Source: Trochalopteron elliotii
Lineage: Eukaryota; Chordata; Aves; Passeriformes; Leiothrichidae
Reading direction: 5' to 3'
Length of the DNA: 64,000 nt
NCBI GenBank assembly: GCA_024734555.1
Contig: JANPWX010000480.1
Coordinates: forward strand, 183,026-247,025
Positions 37,101-50,950 of this stretch are shown in pieces. The first letter of the stretch is position 1. Each line of letters begins with the position of its first letter. Below the pieces are notes generated by a model. It had not been told where the DNA came from and ran no database searches. It saw only the letters and a program-made list of their open reading frames with translations. The translations under genes and the position numbers were made by a program.

Positions 37101-38848
37101 AGCTGTACCAATTCCTAGAGAATTATGTCCACACTGAGTGGAGGCCATAGAAGGGGAAACATGGAATCACTGTAAACAGTAACATTTATGAAAATGCTAA
37201 TTCATGCACTTCCCTGATTCACTCAGAAGGGTGAGACCTGAAGATGACCTGTTAGTTCAAGTTTACAGACATTATTCCCTATAATAGTGAAAACAAGCGC
37301 ACCAATTTGCCTCTCCTTTGCTTTTCCAAATAACATATTAATTTTCATTTGGGGAAATCTCTTATCTGTGAGAAAAGAAAAAAGAACAGTTTAAAGCTTC
37401 TTAAACCTTTTTCAATACTTGCATATTCTTCTGAATATCTGAAAATATGTTTGTAGATAAAGTGAGTGCCTGAATGGACATTGGAAAGAGCTGGGAGAAA
37501 AGGTTAGAAAGAAAAAGACTCACAGGAGGTGGCTGGTGAGCCTGGGTGTGAGTAAATGCTGATACTGGAAATGTGCCCTTTTTTCAAGCTCTGAAAATAC
37601 AGATGAACTTACGGATATAGTTCTGCATGTGAGTTAGGCAGAGCAGATTGTTTCACATCTGCTTCCTGTAGGGTCTTTTATCACCTCCTGAAACATCTGC
37701 TACAAGCAACTGTTTGGATATTGGATGATAACACACTGTGAATATGGTCCACCTTGGCCATACCTTGTTTCTTCACACAATATTGTAAATAGGAAAGTCT
37801 AACAGGGACTGCACAAGCATAAAAGAATTGTTGTGGCTTGGGGGAGAAGCTGAAGTAGCAAAGTAGAAGAGCAAACAGTGGACTGATGCAGTCCATGGAC
37901 AATATTCTCTGATTCAGCAGCTTGTGAAGTGGTTAATTGGCATTGATTGTGTTGTTAGTTAAACAAGAATATTTGATTTTACATGCAGGATGCAGACAAG
38001 GTTAGAACTTCCTTGCTAAACTTTATGGCTTATTCAGACATTGAAGCACCACTTGAAATCTCAGAGCAAGAGATCTCAGAAAATAAAAACGGTCATAATA
38101 ATAATGTATTTTATCTACTTGTTAGTGCATAAAAGTACAACTGTAGAAGAAAATGGATGGATAACTCAGAACAAGACTTTCAGCTGCATGAAAAAAATCA
38201 TAGATTTGAAGTTTTTTGCCCTAGTGTTGAAATCCAGAATATCTAATGAAAATTACATTACTTGAGAAGCTTGTGAGGCTGGCATTTGTGGACTCAGGGC
38301 TGTTCTCATAATCAGATGCAGCAAGTTCAGTGCCTCCTCTGTTGTAGATGAGGTTTGACCTCTAGGTTTGATCTGTATTAGCTAGTGACTATTCTCTGCT
38401 TTTCACCTGAGGAAACTTCAGAGTAAAATTTTATTAAACAAGATGTAGGTCTCTGAAAACTTTCAATCCCAACTAATTGGCTTTTTTGGATAGGAAAAGC
38501 TTAATTAAAAAATCCCCAACCAACCAGCTGCAGTTATAAGCCCTCTTATTTCATTACATATGTGAGTCTTTCTTCCTCTCTGCATAAAACTTTCCAGTCC
38601 AACATCAGCAGGAAGACTGGTGTATGTGTGTGTGTGTGTGTGTGAGTTTAAAAGTGAAGATAGATTAGCTCAACTAATGAGTGTAGCTGAGCTCAATTAA
38701 AATTAATAGTGAATTTAAAAATGAGAAAATAATTATGGCACCAAGTAAAACAGCAAGATGAAGAAAGCAAGTGTAGAAGATCATAAAACTGCAGTGGGAA
38801 GCTGCCAGAAGACCTGCCTTTGGCTTCCTAAATGGATTCATGGATTGT
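34182..38848. other. Unique non-coding stretch
   Basis: About 4.7 kb without a recognised gene. Between 34.8 and 35.8 kb short frames overlap on both strands (up to 128 codons, 35180-35566 minus) with no domain. A 40-nt segment at 35796-35835 lies between an acceptor-like CACAG and a consensus donor CAG|GTAAGT and has one open frame (ESLPSNDRNFNIS), but it is too short to call. The rest is AT-rich and stop-dense. Confidence 0.5.
38621..38644. repeat. (TG)n microsatellite
   Basis: A TG dinucleotide run of about ten uninterrupted copies, with one TGTA interruption at its left edge. Such tracts are commonly variable in length. Confidence 0.9.
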
Positions 38849-38884
38849 AGAATCATTTAGGTCCAAAAATACTTCCAATATCTA
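38849..38884 (-). mobile_element. Degraded CR1 3'-terminus fragment
   Basis: The sequence AGAATCATTTAGGTCCAAAAATACTTCCAATATC aligns by eye with the inverted CR1 end 'agaatcatttaggttggaaaagacctccaagatc'. Only about 36 bp are recognisable, and no CR1 body follows to the right. It is a relic, with its 3' end at the left. Confidence 0.55.
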
Positions 38885-41800
38885 AGAATAAACAAAGCAG
38901 TCAGTTAACCTGTCTCTGATGTCACGCATAAAAGAGTTTGTCCACTGAGGAACTGATGTAAGTGACAGGAAATGAACTCCTGGTGTATTACTTTCCTCCC
39001 TGGTGTGGTCACAAGATGAGGCAATAGGAGCAAAGGAGTTCTGCCCTCCAGTGACTCCCCTTGACATTTCTGTGTAAGGTCTGAATCCAGAGGTGCAGTC
39101 ACAGGAATCCACATCCAAAGTGCAGAACAGGAAGTTTTCTCCTTGAAATGCTTTCCACAATAAAAGAACTCCCAGAACAGCTTGGGAAACGTCCCCAGAG
39201 TGTTGCACCCTGATGGAACCCTGCCATGGATTATGGATTTCTGCCTTGGTGCCTTGGGTTTCTACTTCAGCTGAGACAGCATCCAGACCTCCCACATATT
39301 TCCAGTTTTAGCTGATAATATACCAACAGGATGACAAGGAAGAGCACTTCTCTAAGAGTAAGATTTATCTTTCTTTCTGTCTAATTCTGGGCATTAGTCT
39401 GGTTGTGACAGGTCATTCCTTTGAAGCCTTGTGAGTGACAAGCATTTAGCTGAGGTGCTCGTATCAAGATTCAAGCTGTTAAAAGTCTCTGTCAGTCACC
39501 AAAAGTGAGTCTTGCTCCTTCTGCTTATCTCTCTTTACAACTTCCTCAGGATCATAATTCTCTCCCAGTAGTTCATTCCACCAGATTTTCCTAAATATGG
39601 ACAGTTGTGCAGATGACTCTGTGAAACATTTTAAAAGCTCCAACTAAGGCACTTTAAGAAAACAGAGCTATTTCACATTCTCTCTATTACAGTTTTTGGT
39701 TCAGAGAATTCTCCTTGATAGTTTGTAAACTAAATCACAATTCTTCAGGAAGCTGTGGCATGCCAGGCTAGGTGGGCTGTGAGGAGCCCTTGTGCCCTGA
39801 ATCTTGTGCACAACCAGGGAATTGAGGAATTCACTGAAAACTTTTAATGTGATCTTCTTTCTCTGAACTTGAAGAAGGTTGGGATTTTTCCTGCCCCCTG
39901 AAGTTCTTTAAGAACAGGATTGTTTCATTTCCTGGAAGAAAGAGGAATGAAAAGCTTTTAATTCTCTTCCATGCATAGCTGATTTCTTCATTTGGAGGAG
40001 ATTTATGTGGGCTGGTTCAGTGTCTCTCCATTCAGTCAAGAGAAACCTTAATGGCAATTCTAGTGGGCAAACTTGCTCTCATGCTCAGCTTCTTGTCATC
40101 TCTGATAAAACACCTGAAATACAGCTGTCTTCACCAGAGACATCACAAAAGTAATTCATTTTATGCTATAGCCTTGTCATTTTAATTTGATACTCAACTT
40201 CATTATCCTGTAGTTTAGATGGGCACACCATTACATTTTCATTAATGGTGAGCTGTAGGTAGCTGTCTCATTGTCATCTTGCACACCCCACCAAAAATAC
40301 GAATTCTTTTTCCATGCTTTTACAATTTTACAGTGGTATAAATTTCCTGATTATAACATTTACTCCTCATTGAAAGATAGGAATGATGATAATCTCCTGC
40401 TATGCTATAGCATTTTTAACCAGGTAATGTGGGAGTCACTCTGAAGATTAAAAACCTCCTATTTTCATGTGTTTCAGTACTATAGCCAAGTGAATCCAAT
40501 GAGGGGAGGAAATAGAAAACCCTCAGTCACTCCAGCCTGATTTATAGAAATCTGGACTCAGAATCCTGTTTTTCTGTGTGTTCTGCAGTGGCTGGATGTC
40601 AGTGAGCCTGGCTGGGCTTTTGGAACTCAGCAGGAAAACACCTCTGCCTTCTTCAGCCCCTCTACTGTGGGTGTGCAAGGACAGGGTCACTTTCACATCT
40701 CTGATGTTTTTGCAGTTATCAGCCTTAGAAAAAAGCTGCTCTGATGCCAGGGAGGTGGTTACTTCTGAAGCAGTGTCTAACAGCAGAGGAGTCAACAGTC
40801 AAACCAACTCCAACTCCAAAGCCTTTGAAGTTTGCCCATCGTAATTTTTAGCTGAGTTCCTCACTACTTTGAAATAAAAAGTAATACTGACTTAACACAA
40901 AATTGCTGAAATTTAAATTGCTTGTACACCCACAGAAATGCAGTGGGTTTGGAGTTTGATGCACGAAAAGAAGAAATTCACAGCACTTTTACATAAATAT
41001 TTTAAATGCCTAAGTTAACACATAGTTTGTGATAAGAAATGAATTTAATACTATGTAACGCAGGCAGGACATGATAGGAAATTTTGCTTTTTGCTAAGAG
41101 GCACATATATCTAAGGGAGAGCATTAATAAGAACCTAGAGAGCAGATTAAAAGAACCTCAAGAAAGAAACTTGGCTTCTGAATCATGTCAGGGTTTTACA
41201 GAAAAATGATACATTTTCTGGATCACAGCACATTTGTGAAACTTGCTCTGAGTCTAAAAGTGCAGAAAGCACAAAAATACTTGTTACTGTTCTGGGCTAA
41301 TGAACAGTTTAAAGATGCTAAATTCCTGCTCCATTTGCTTTGCTACTGAGTGATCTTTTCTTTAATTGCAAGCAATATTTTAAAATACCAGAATTGTTCT
41401 GATTTCAGTTCACTGCATGCATTTTAAAAAGCTGAAATACAGTTTGGGTTTCATTTTGCACATTTTTAAACAAAAATTTATTTAACTGAAAAGGGATTTT
41501 TTGTCTTTCCAGTTAAAACGTAATGAGATTGGAAATCTTGCACCCATACCCCCATTCTCCTTCAAGTCCTATTTGAGATTTGGTGTAGACTAAATTCTCT
41601 TTGAAATAACAGATATGTATGATACACAGTGAACAAACCAGCAAAATAACATGATTGCTCTGTAATCAAAGCATAAGGGTGTGAAGCTGCCTTCCCATTG
41701 TCTGCAAGTTCTGCTCTGTGTCTTGGAAAATTGGGAACATACATGGGTATATGGTTAGAGCTTTTGTGTACCATATCCAGCAGGATCATTAAATACAATG

Positions 41801-44800
41801 TAACTCTATATTCCATCTATTGAAATATTTATTTATTTAGAAAAGAACCCCAATTATTTGTAAGGAATTGTGATCATAAGTGAATTTGGTGCTGGAACTC
41901 TCTTTTGCCTTCAAATCTAATCCAGACTGATGGTTAAAGGGATTTTCCCTATGGTTCACTTCTTCCAACAACCGTGTGGTTTTTCTGCCACCTTTTCTCC
42001 TTTAAACAAATTCCTGACTTTTCCTAATGCACTATGTTTCACAGATCCATAAGTGAGTGAAAAAGTAGTAATTTTTTCCTAATGCTGTGTTTGTCTAGTT
42101 GTGAAGGGCCTGAGAGGCTCAGCCCATTTTATAGATCTTCCTTTGGTAGCCTATATAGAATTCAGATATATGGGCTGTCCTACAATCTCAGTTTCTGTCT
42201 CAGTGCAGTTTGGTTTTCCTGTGAAGCTTCTGTGCAATACAGTTGTCAGGAAGTTATTGATCAGCTTGGAGTTATCTCACTATTCCATACAGGCTCTGCT
42301 TTCTACCTTTTTGTCATTTTGTTTGAATTGGTTTAAGTCTTCATAATAGTGGGTATAGTACAGGAATTAATGGTATTGCCACTGAAAATATTCACATCAT
42401 CATTGAGAGCACCTGGTAAGTCAAATGGGGAAGATGGTGAGTTTACTTGGTTATTTTCAGCAGTGACTTTTTTGAAGAGCACATGGGGTCCCTTTCTGTG
42501 ACCATCACTTGTGCAGAGCAGCAATCCGGTGAGACTATCTTTGGTTTTCTCACCTCTACCATGATGTGCTCAGTCAAATAATATGTTTTAATTGTGTTCT
42601 GTGCATCTTTTTCCTAAAAATCCTGGCTATATCATGGATGTTTTCAGCTGATTGACTAGCTGGCAAAACACATTGTTGGTGGTGTGCTCCATCTGCTTTC
42701 TGTTCTTCAGGATCCAGTAGCAGTTGGTAGTGAGACGTCCAAGGCAGCAGTCCAGACTTGCTTTGTGTCTGGTGGGTAGGATGGAAGGAAAGACATGGAG
42801 GGAATGTTACATTTCCTCTGTCTCTGTACCAGCAAGCAGGACACTTAAATACCTTTAGAAGGAATTTCACCTTGTGAAATTCACTTGTCACTGAAAATAT
42901 ATTAGAGAGACATTTTCCCAGATAATTGTTCAAGTAGTCCTTTATTGTATGTCTCCACTCTTAAAAAGCTAAATAAATCTCATGCAGTTTAGCTTTTTAG
43001 CAAAATTATCTGAACAGTGAATAAAAATGCGTTTCCATCACTCCTCCCACAATGTCTCTGCCTTTTATGGACACTGAAATGCATTTATTACCCTGTGCTG
43101 GATGTGAGCCAGGACAGAAGAGGTGGGAACTGTAATGTGAACAAGCTAATCTAGATAAATTTCCAAGTTTAGAAATATGTTAGTTTTAGATTCAGATCTT
43201 GTTTCTCTTCTGCAATTCATTAGCTTCCTTTTTTGCAGACACAGTGTAGGCTTTTCTTTCATTTTTGAAATGAATGGTCAGGATGCATAAGTGTGAGGCC
43301 CAGAGATTGAAATCTGGGTGTTTCAGGCATCACTGCAGCAGCAGTAAAATAAACCTCCTCAAGTCCCAGTCTTGGAGTTGTAGAACAGTGAGAAAATGCT
43401 GCCTTCCCAGGTAGGTTTTTAGGACTTCTGCCGAGTCTTCTAACAAGAGTAGTTGCATGATGGAGATATTTCTTGGACAGATATTAACCCTTGAAAATGG
43501 AGTTGAAACTGTGAAGTCTCATTTCACATGAACAGTTACTGGGATGATCTTTCAATTGCCCCCGGCTTGGGCAAAATTTGAACTGATACCTCTTCCAAAG
43601 GCAGAAGGCTCCATGTCATATTGCCACTTCTCTGAATCATCCAGGTATTAAAATAGTAAAATCCAACAGTTTCCATAGTGACTGTTCCTATTTAATATTT
43701 TACTTCTCCTGTCCTCTATGTGCCTTTAGAGTTATTATTGCTACATCATTTATTTTCTTCCACCGCTTACAGTGTATGACTGATGGTTAGAATACCAGAG
43801 ACCCATTTTCCCCTCTGTGTATGCCCATGGTTGCTTTAGTGTTAATAGAAATCACATTTGTGGAGAAGCTTCATCAGTTTGTAATTTACCCCCTTCACAC
43901 TGGAAATCAGAACCCAGTTTATTGATATTATAAACGTTCCCTCCTGCCAACCTTGGCCCTGTCCAGTCCTTGCTTGCCTCAAAGGCTCACACTTTTCCTG
44001 GGGCTTGACCTTATTAGTACAAACCCAGGTCCTAAGGCAACACAAAATTAAACCCCTCCTTTGTGTGGTTGTTTGTACAGTTGCTGCCCTGAGAGTGCTC
44101 AGCTTGTGCACTGTGAACTTTGCTGACCTGGGGTCTGGGGAGAAGCTCCTGGTTCAGCAAATCCTGAGAACATTTTGCAGCAGATCTACCCCTGCTTGGG
44201 AGGGTGCACCATCCATTTGATACAACTGTGCAGCTAATTTCCAGGGCCTATCTTTGATAATGGGCTCAGTACACAATTCAAAGTACTTCCATTAGGACAG
44301 AGAAAAATCTTTACACTGCACTGCTTCAAAGTGTTGAAAAGGGCAATTCCCTTTGTTTGTTTGGAATAAAAATCTCTTAAAAGGAGATTTAGAACAAAAC
44401 CATAGAAAAGAGGTTTGAGAGAACAACAGGGGAGATGTTTTCCTGACTGTGATATTGACTGAGTCTGAACCACCAGTTCAGAGAAGCAGCACCTTTCACA
44501 CTGGAGATCAATGCATGCTCAGAACTGTTTGCTACCAGAAAGAGCTGATTTGCTCCAGTTAGGGGATCTGGAGCAGAAGTTAATCATCAAAATGAAACCA
44601 AACAAATAAGAAAAACCCAGACACTCTAAAATTAAGGCACAGTCCTTGGGGTTTTGGTAAAAATAATTTTCTATTTTTAGGCTGTCCAGGACTTGAATCC
44701 AGCTTGAATTCTGCAGGTGGAATGTGCCACCTTTGAGGTACAGCTCAGTGCCAGTGAAAGAAGAGTCAAAAATCCACTCATTTAGGCTCAGCAGAGATAC

Positions 44801-46012
44801 AGGTGATCACAGAAAACAAGTCTGTCACATTGATCCCTTTATCAAGTGATCAGGTGAAACCAGGTATTCCTACCAGCATTGTTTATGTCATACCCTTAGG
44901 ACTGTGCTCCTACTATTCTTTGGCAGTTTTCTGGGATCTTAATACAAAGAAAGAAGGATGGATGAGATTCCCAGTCCAGGTACAAATTTCTAAGCATAAA
45001 TAACGCCAGAAAATAAAGGTTTTGACTGAGGCATCCTACCCACAGTACAGAAGTGCCAGAAGCTGCCGTTCTTTCCTCGTGGCCTTTTCCTTGACAGATA
45101 CATGTGTACTGCCCTTTGTGAATAGACACTTCTCCCTCTCAATCTGTTGCCTCAGCCTTCTCTATCCTGTGCACCCACTTGCATGAGGCAGGAATTGATA
45201 TATTTTTAACTTTGCATCTGTGTGGGTGCATGTGACTGGCAGGCTGCCAGTGTCTGTTGTTTCTGAACTCTTGTCTTCAATCATTTTGGAAGTAAGCCTT
45301 GTAGGGAGACACTAAACAGGAATGAAAAAGGATTTCAGCCTACCTGCTATGTGTGGCAGTAACTAATCACTTAAAAGGAAAACATAGAGATAAAGTTCAG
45401 TGCAGAATGGAATAGAGCAGAAAAATTCAATTTGTTCTTTTAAATCTCAGTTTTGAAACACTTCAAATAGGTGATTATGTATTCAAAAAAGAAAAACTAC
45501 AGCCAGATTTTCTGTGGGGCCAGATAATAACCTGGCACCCTTCTGCTCTGGCTCCATTTCTATCACCTAGAAAGATTGGAAACAGAGCAGCCAACCTGTC
45601 CATGTCAAATGACAGCTCTGCTAGGAGAGTGACTTATGTTGAAGTCAAATCATACTTTCCAGGTGTGATTATTTAGCCCAGGGAGGGCAAATTATTACTT
45701 TATCTCCTAAACTCGCTTCCCAACTAATAAGGTGCCTGTTTGTGAAGCAGCATTCTAACATCCAGCGTGGGCATTAATGTTATTTACAGAATATAGTGTG
45801 AAAACAGTCAATTCACAAGTCACTGAAAGATGTATCTTCTCTCAAGGCAAGTTTGTTATCTAATGGAGATGTGACATGAAGCAAACAGAAAATCCAGTGA
45901 CAGGCATTATGGTATGACCTTTACCATGTAGGTAGAAAGGAAAGTGTTCTGCTGTCATTAAAGGTATAAATACATAGAAAGGTGCTCTAACGTGAAGGGG
46001 ATACTCAGCACG
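38885..46012. other. Unique non-coding stretch
   Basis: About 7.1 kb with no recognised gene. The longest frame is 137 codons (38882-39295 minus) and another is 119 codons (42574-42933 minus); neither has known motifs. Composition is AT-rich with few CpGs. I see no RNA gene, promoter or intact repeat. Confidence 0.55.
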
Positions 46013-46372
46013 AATCATAGAATTATTCAAATTGGAAAATACCTGTAAGATTATCAAGTTCAGCAATGAACTCAGCTCTGACAAACCCACCACTGAACCA
46101 CTCCCTAAGCACCACGCCTCCACTTCTTTTAAATCCCTGCAGAAATGATGAGTCCACCACTTCCTTGGGCAGCCTTTTCCAATGCTTGATCAACCTTTCG
46201 GTGAAGGAATTTTTCCTTAATGTCCAATCTAAACGTCCCCTGGCACAATTTGAGGCCATTTCCTTTTGCCCACCACTTTCTTGGGAGAAGAGATCCACCT
46301 TGCTACAACCTGCTCTCAGGGAGGTGTGGAGAGCAATAAAGTCCCTTCCCCTTCTTCCAGCTTAGGGGACTA
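46013..46372 (-). mobile_element. CR1 LINE 3'-end fragment (best preserved)
   Basis: About 360 bp follow the inverted CR1 3' region in order: AATCATAGAATTATTCAAATTGG at the 3' terminus, the 'agattatcaagttcagc' block, 'ccactgaaccactccctaagcacca', 'cctgcagaaatgatgagtccaccacttccttgggcagcc', 'aggaatttttccttaatgtccaatctaaac', 'cccctggcacaatttgaggccatttcctttt', and the 'gagcaataaagtcccttccc' block. The element lies on the minus strand with its 3' end at the left. It is truncated well before the reverse transcriptase region. The 99-codon plus frame inside it is a chance frame in repeat DNA. Confidence 0.95.
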
Positions 46373-49300
46373 AAATCTCTCCCTGGAAAACCTGTCTTTC
46401 TGCACAAACACTTGTTCATAGCAGATGGAACCCCTCTTTCAGCAGACTTGCTGTCGGGTCTGTGGCCCACCTTAGGGAATACTGGAGTCACTCTGTTTGC
46501 TCTAATGAGCTTTAAATGGTCACTGTTGCCTCAGAGCATGAGGAACATGAATGGTGGAAGATATCTCAGACCTTACTGTGGCTGTGTCTCAGGTCACCTT
46601 GGTTATCTTCAGTGACACCTCTTTGTCCCTGTTCTTGTATCTGCAATAACAGGAATATATTGCTGTTTCATAAAACACCAATATAAAACCACTTGAGAAA
46701 CAATAATGAATTATTTCAGCTGTTTAACCATGCAGGAAATCCAGTAGATACAGTGTGGTCACTTTTGTTTTAATTGGAATATCAGCACAAAGGTGTTAGA
46801 AGGGTTAAATAGTGGCTGTGCAACAGCCACTAGTGGAGCTGTAATATGCTAATTTTTCATACCTGGGTATAATTTCTTTGTATTCTTTCATTTCACATTC
46901 TTAATTGTGACCTATTTTTGTCTCAAATCTGTTTTGGAATATTCTATATGGAATGAAATTTTACAGCTCTTTTGTCTTTTTTTCTGTGCTAAGCCTTCTA
47001 GGCTGAGCATATTTCTCTGCTGTGCTCTAATGCTCTCCTTTATCTTCAGGGCATTCATTGTATTTGTCATAAAATTGAAGAGCATCTGATAGAAGTAAAG
47101 TTTCTTTTCCTTTTAAACCATGGGAAAATTATTGAATGTAATGTATGGTTTTGCAAGTCTTGTATCTCTCCAGTATGTGTTGCCTTCTGCCATCAGGTCT
47201 CAGATGTGTTGTGCTGTATTTAAAAAAAAAAAAAAGGCCTCTCTAGCTTTGGTTACTTTTAGTATTGGAGACATCATGTTTTATATTGCTTAACCACATG
47301 TTTTTATTGTTCAACTCAGTTCACTTCTCTCTGTGATGAAAGTAACATATCTGTGTGCTTGTCAAAAATAGTAAAAACAATCTTAGTAATTAAACTGGGA
47401 AAACAACACTTAATTTTGCTAGCTTACTGTAATAGAGTGCCAGTAGAGAATGCAAAAGCTGTTCCTTCTGCTGAACACTGTGTGTGGCCAGTAGACTGGC
47501 TCAGTAAGTCAGCTGAAATAATTTCATTGACTTTAGATTAGGCTCAATGTTATCTGTCTGTCACGAGACCAAGATTTAGAGCAATGTCAGGGTTTGTGCT
47601 GAATCATCAGTAGGTGGTGTCCAGTTTATTACAATTTATTGGAAAGTGAAGCCTTTGAGCACAGGGTGTTTGTCCTCTCCCATCACTGCCTGTCTTGGCA
47701 TTGGCAAGGAGTCAAGCCTTGTCACAGTTGTTCTAAATATGCTGCAGAGATGGGAAAGCTCCAGGAAGTTGGCATGGTCACTGAGGCAGGTGAGAAGATG
47801 GCCTTTAATCACCTGCTGGAACTGAGGCAAGATGAATGCAGAATTTCACACTGTCTTGTATATCTGAGTATATTATTTCATGCATCCAACTCTTGAATTG
47901 AGGTTTGTTGAAGGATTCTGGAACAGATAAAATTGTCTGTGGGAACTCTGAGGTGACGGCAGTGACTTGTGCACCCACCACATTCCCTCCTACTGAGAAC
48001 AGTTCTTGTACATCTCTGGCCACCAGAGAGGCTTTTCCCCACTGTGCTCTCTCCTGTACTTTGTACTCACACAAAACCTTTTAGGCTGTGAGGGCTGCTG
48101 GCTTTGAAAACTGTAATGTAGCACAGCTGATTTTATGGGGAAAAATTTAAAAGACCAGTGACCATTAAACTTATGGACCTTGAAAGACAAATAAAATAGA
48201 TTGATATTGTACAAAAGATGACAGAACCTGAACATTGTTTCAGTTCATTGGGGGTTTATGTATTACTTGTTGAACTGGTTACTGTGACAACAGAAAGTAG
48301 ATTGAAAATTATAGAGAAAATAAAGGGTGAATGGGAGAGGGCCTCATCTTTGTCCTTGTAAACCAGTGAGCAGCCAGTCCTCGCCCATCTGTCACTGTTT
48401 CTGAAGCCCATGCTGGTACAGGTGTATGAGGCACTCTTTTCTCACTTTTAAAGAGCTGCATTTCCAATTACAAGGATGTTAAACTCCTTGTAGAAACACA
48501 GATAGCAAAAGATCATGTTAAATTTATCAGTGAGTAGTTTTCTTTATTGACAGATTCTAGTTTCAGGAAGTATTTAACAAAGAACAGATAAATCTAAGAT
48601 CATAAAAAGTAATTCCCTGGGTTTTTTTCTACTTAGCCTAATTTAAACTAGCTCAGAGGACCTTCTTTAATCATTTGATATCATAACACAGAAATGTGTT
48701 TAGCCTTACCAAAAAGAAAAAAAATCTCAGAGATGAATCACTGAAATAATTGATCTATTTAAGTTCTGCTTCAGACACATTTCAAGGGCATAAGTTATTT
48801 CTACATGTCATTAAAAAGACTTGGTGCATTGCTACAATTAATTATTTGATTGATATTAAAGTGGAATGAGATTTTTGGCCTCTCAATTGTGTGTGGGTTT
48901 TCTTAATGTGGTGTTTAATTCTGTGAGGACTTTGCAGTTGTATCTGTTAGCTCTTAGTTTGAAACTGAATCCTGAACCCCTGACTAGCAATGTACTTGGA
49001 TTTGGAGGCATTACATGAAAACTAATTTTTGGAGGTTTGGATGGATAAAAAAGGAAATTGAAAAAGCACAGAATAGTGCAAACCATATAACTTACAAAGG
49101 TTAAAGCACTTGTTTTCCACAGGCCAGTAGAGATTGCCATATTCAGGGAGATGAGCAATTTTCACCATAGATCATTTCTGAAAGTGTCAGCACCATGTCT
49201 TGTCTTGGAGACACAGCAACAACACCTTTCACATAAATCTCAGGCTACCTCTACTTAGAGATGGGAAAATCAGAGGATGGGGAGCTGAAGTGACGTTTGG

Positions 49301-50251
49301 GCCATCACCCAGCAGCCAAGACAGAGAATCCAGACCTTTGAAACATTCCAGTGCTTGAAGGACACATCACAAAGCCTTTGTCCAGTCCTCCCTGAAAGGC
49401 TTACTGTAGGAATTTCCTCCTGGCCTGGAGCAGTTTGTGGCAGCAGTCAGAGACAGTGCACTGCTGATTTAATTCACCCTGTTCAGGCATATTTCTAACC
49501 TGCATTGGAGCCTGATGTCTCTAAAACAGGGAGCTGTGTCACTCTCAGCATGTAAATTCACCTTAGATGGAGAAAAGAACTGGGCCACATTTGTCTAATC
49601 TTTTTGTGAATACTAAGTGCTTGGTCTCAGTGACCTACTGCAGTTCTGACTTGACAGGTTAATTATAAGTTATGTGGAAAAAAAGTATTTATTAACTTAA
49701 ACTTCATTGCACTTCAACTTCACTTGCTTGTTCCCTTATTCTTGTTTTAGTAGAAGGTAGATAGGAGCCCCACATTTATCTTTCTATTTCTTCTGCCATG
49801 TCCACTATCCCTAAATTAAGTACTTCACATTTTCTGTATTTCTATCTTACACAACAAAATATATTGAATTCTTGTGAGGGGAAGAAAAGACCTTGCTCTC
49901 ATTAGACAGATGTCATTTGAAAGAGCCAGGACTATGTTTCAGCATTGTCAATCTGCAGCTGTAGAGAGGCTCAGGTTCTCTGTCTTTCCATGATTATACC
50001 TCTGAGGCAAAGACTGAGTAGGGAGCAGTTATGTCTGTAGAGAAAACAAATGACACTTTGTCCTATCGTTCTCAGGCTGTGAAATCTCTTTAATCCAAAC
50101 TGAGAACAGAATGCTACCCTGAGAGCAAGGAGCCCATTCAGAACAGCCATTTGGAAATGCTTCTAAACCAGCCACATTCACCCTCTCCCAGTTACAGAAT
50201 GCACATTATGATTATGTTCCCCCTAGCAGGGGCAAGGGAGTTGCCATCCCT
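46373..50251. other. Unique non-coding stretch
   Basis: AT-rich DNA without a recognised gene. It includes the 46811-46831 inverted repeat and an A run at about 47221-47234. Frames of up to 91 codons have no known motif. Confidence 0.55.
46811..46831. repeat. Perfect 9-bp inverted repeat, 3-nt loop
   Basis: AGTGGCTGT and ACAGCCACT are exact reverse complements separated by GCA. As RNA or single-stranded DNA this would form a small GC-containing hairpin. It is not followed by a T run and is too short for a microRNA precursor. Confidence 0.8.
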
Positions 50252-50950
50252 TCAGATTTCCTCCCCACAAGGATGGCCAGGCTGGAGCTGTGCAGAGCAG
50301 GGCTGGGGACCAGGAGCAGGGTATCCACACCCTGGATCCCAGCCAGGATATTTGGGGGAGCAGGGCGGGGAGGTGGCCTCCTGTCCCCAGTGGGAGAGCT
50401 GGCACAGAGCTCTCCTATGCTCAGGAAGGGGAGGTGACAACTGCAGGGTCACTGCACTAAGCTGGGTATCAGGGAGGCCCAACCTGTTCTTCCTGAGGGA
50501 ATCAATGGTCTTCATCTCCTTTGGCACTGGCATTTCTAATATTTTCTTCAGGGAGAAGCCCTGCCGGAGAAGGGCTCCATTACAGCTCTGTCCATGTCCT
50601 AATGCACTCTCATTATTGCAGACCAAATCTCTGCCTCTTTTTTCTGCTGTTAGTATCTGAGTGGCATTTCTTCCACTACCAGTAATGCCTCTAGCTTTGT
50701 TGATCCAGCCCTTGGCTCCTCTCAGGAACGGTTGATACATTCATTCTCAAATGCTTTCTGAATTGGGCTTGCAATGAGCATTTAAGCTTATGGTACCATG
50801 TACCTTAATTGCATCCTTCATTGACCTCTTTGGCAAGGAACACTGAGCCTCTGGAATGCAGTGCTGCCTGTTCCATGCTGTGTGGGAGAAGCAGTTTTTG
50901 CAGTACCAAAATTCACTGCAGCACCAAAGAGCTGTCTTGGATTCTCCCAA
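50252..50950 (-). other. Nearly continuous minus-strand frame broken by two TGA codons
   Basis: Two minus-strand frames, 50747-50950 (67 codons) and 50252-50740 (162 codons), share one reading frame and are separated only by TGA-GAA-TGA just before the second ATG. The combined ~700 nt are otherwise open. A 169-codon plus-strand frame (50151-50660) overlaps antisense. The left third (50252-50410) is GC-rich and gives low-complexity Pro/Gly/Cys sequence, whereas the middle reads more like ordinary protein (for example ILEMPVPKEMKTIDSLRK). I recognise no family. It could be a decayed coding sequence, an exon of a non-coding RNA, or chance. Confidence 0.15.

Noticed and set aside
43370..43410. 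41-nt plus exon-like segment before CAG|GTAGGT
   Set aside because: A weak donor and short length make a chance match likely.
46066..46365. 99-codon plus frame
   Set aside because: It lies entirely within the inverted CR1 3' region, which is not coding in this orientation.
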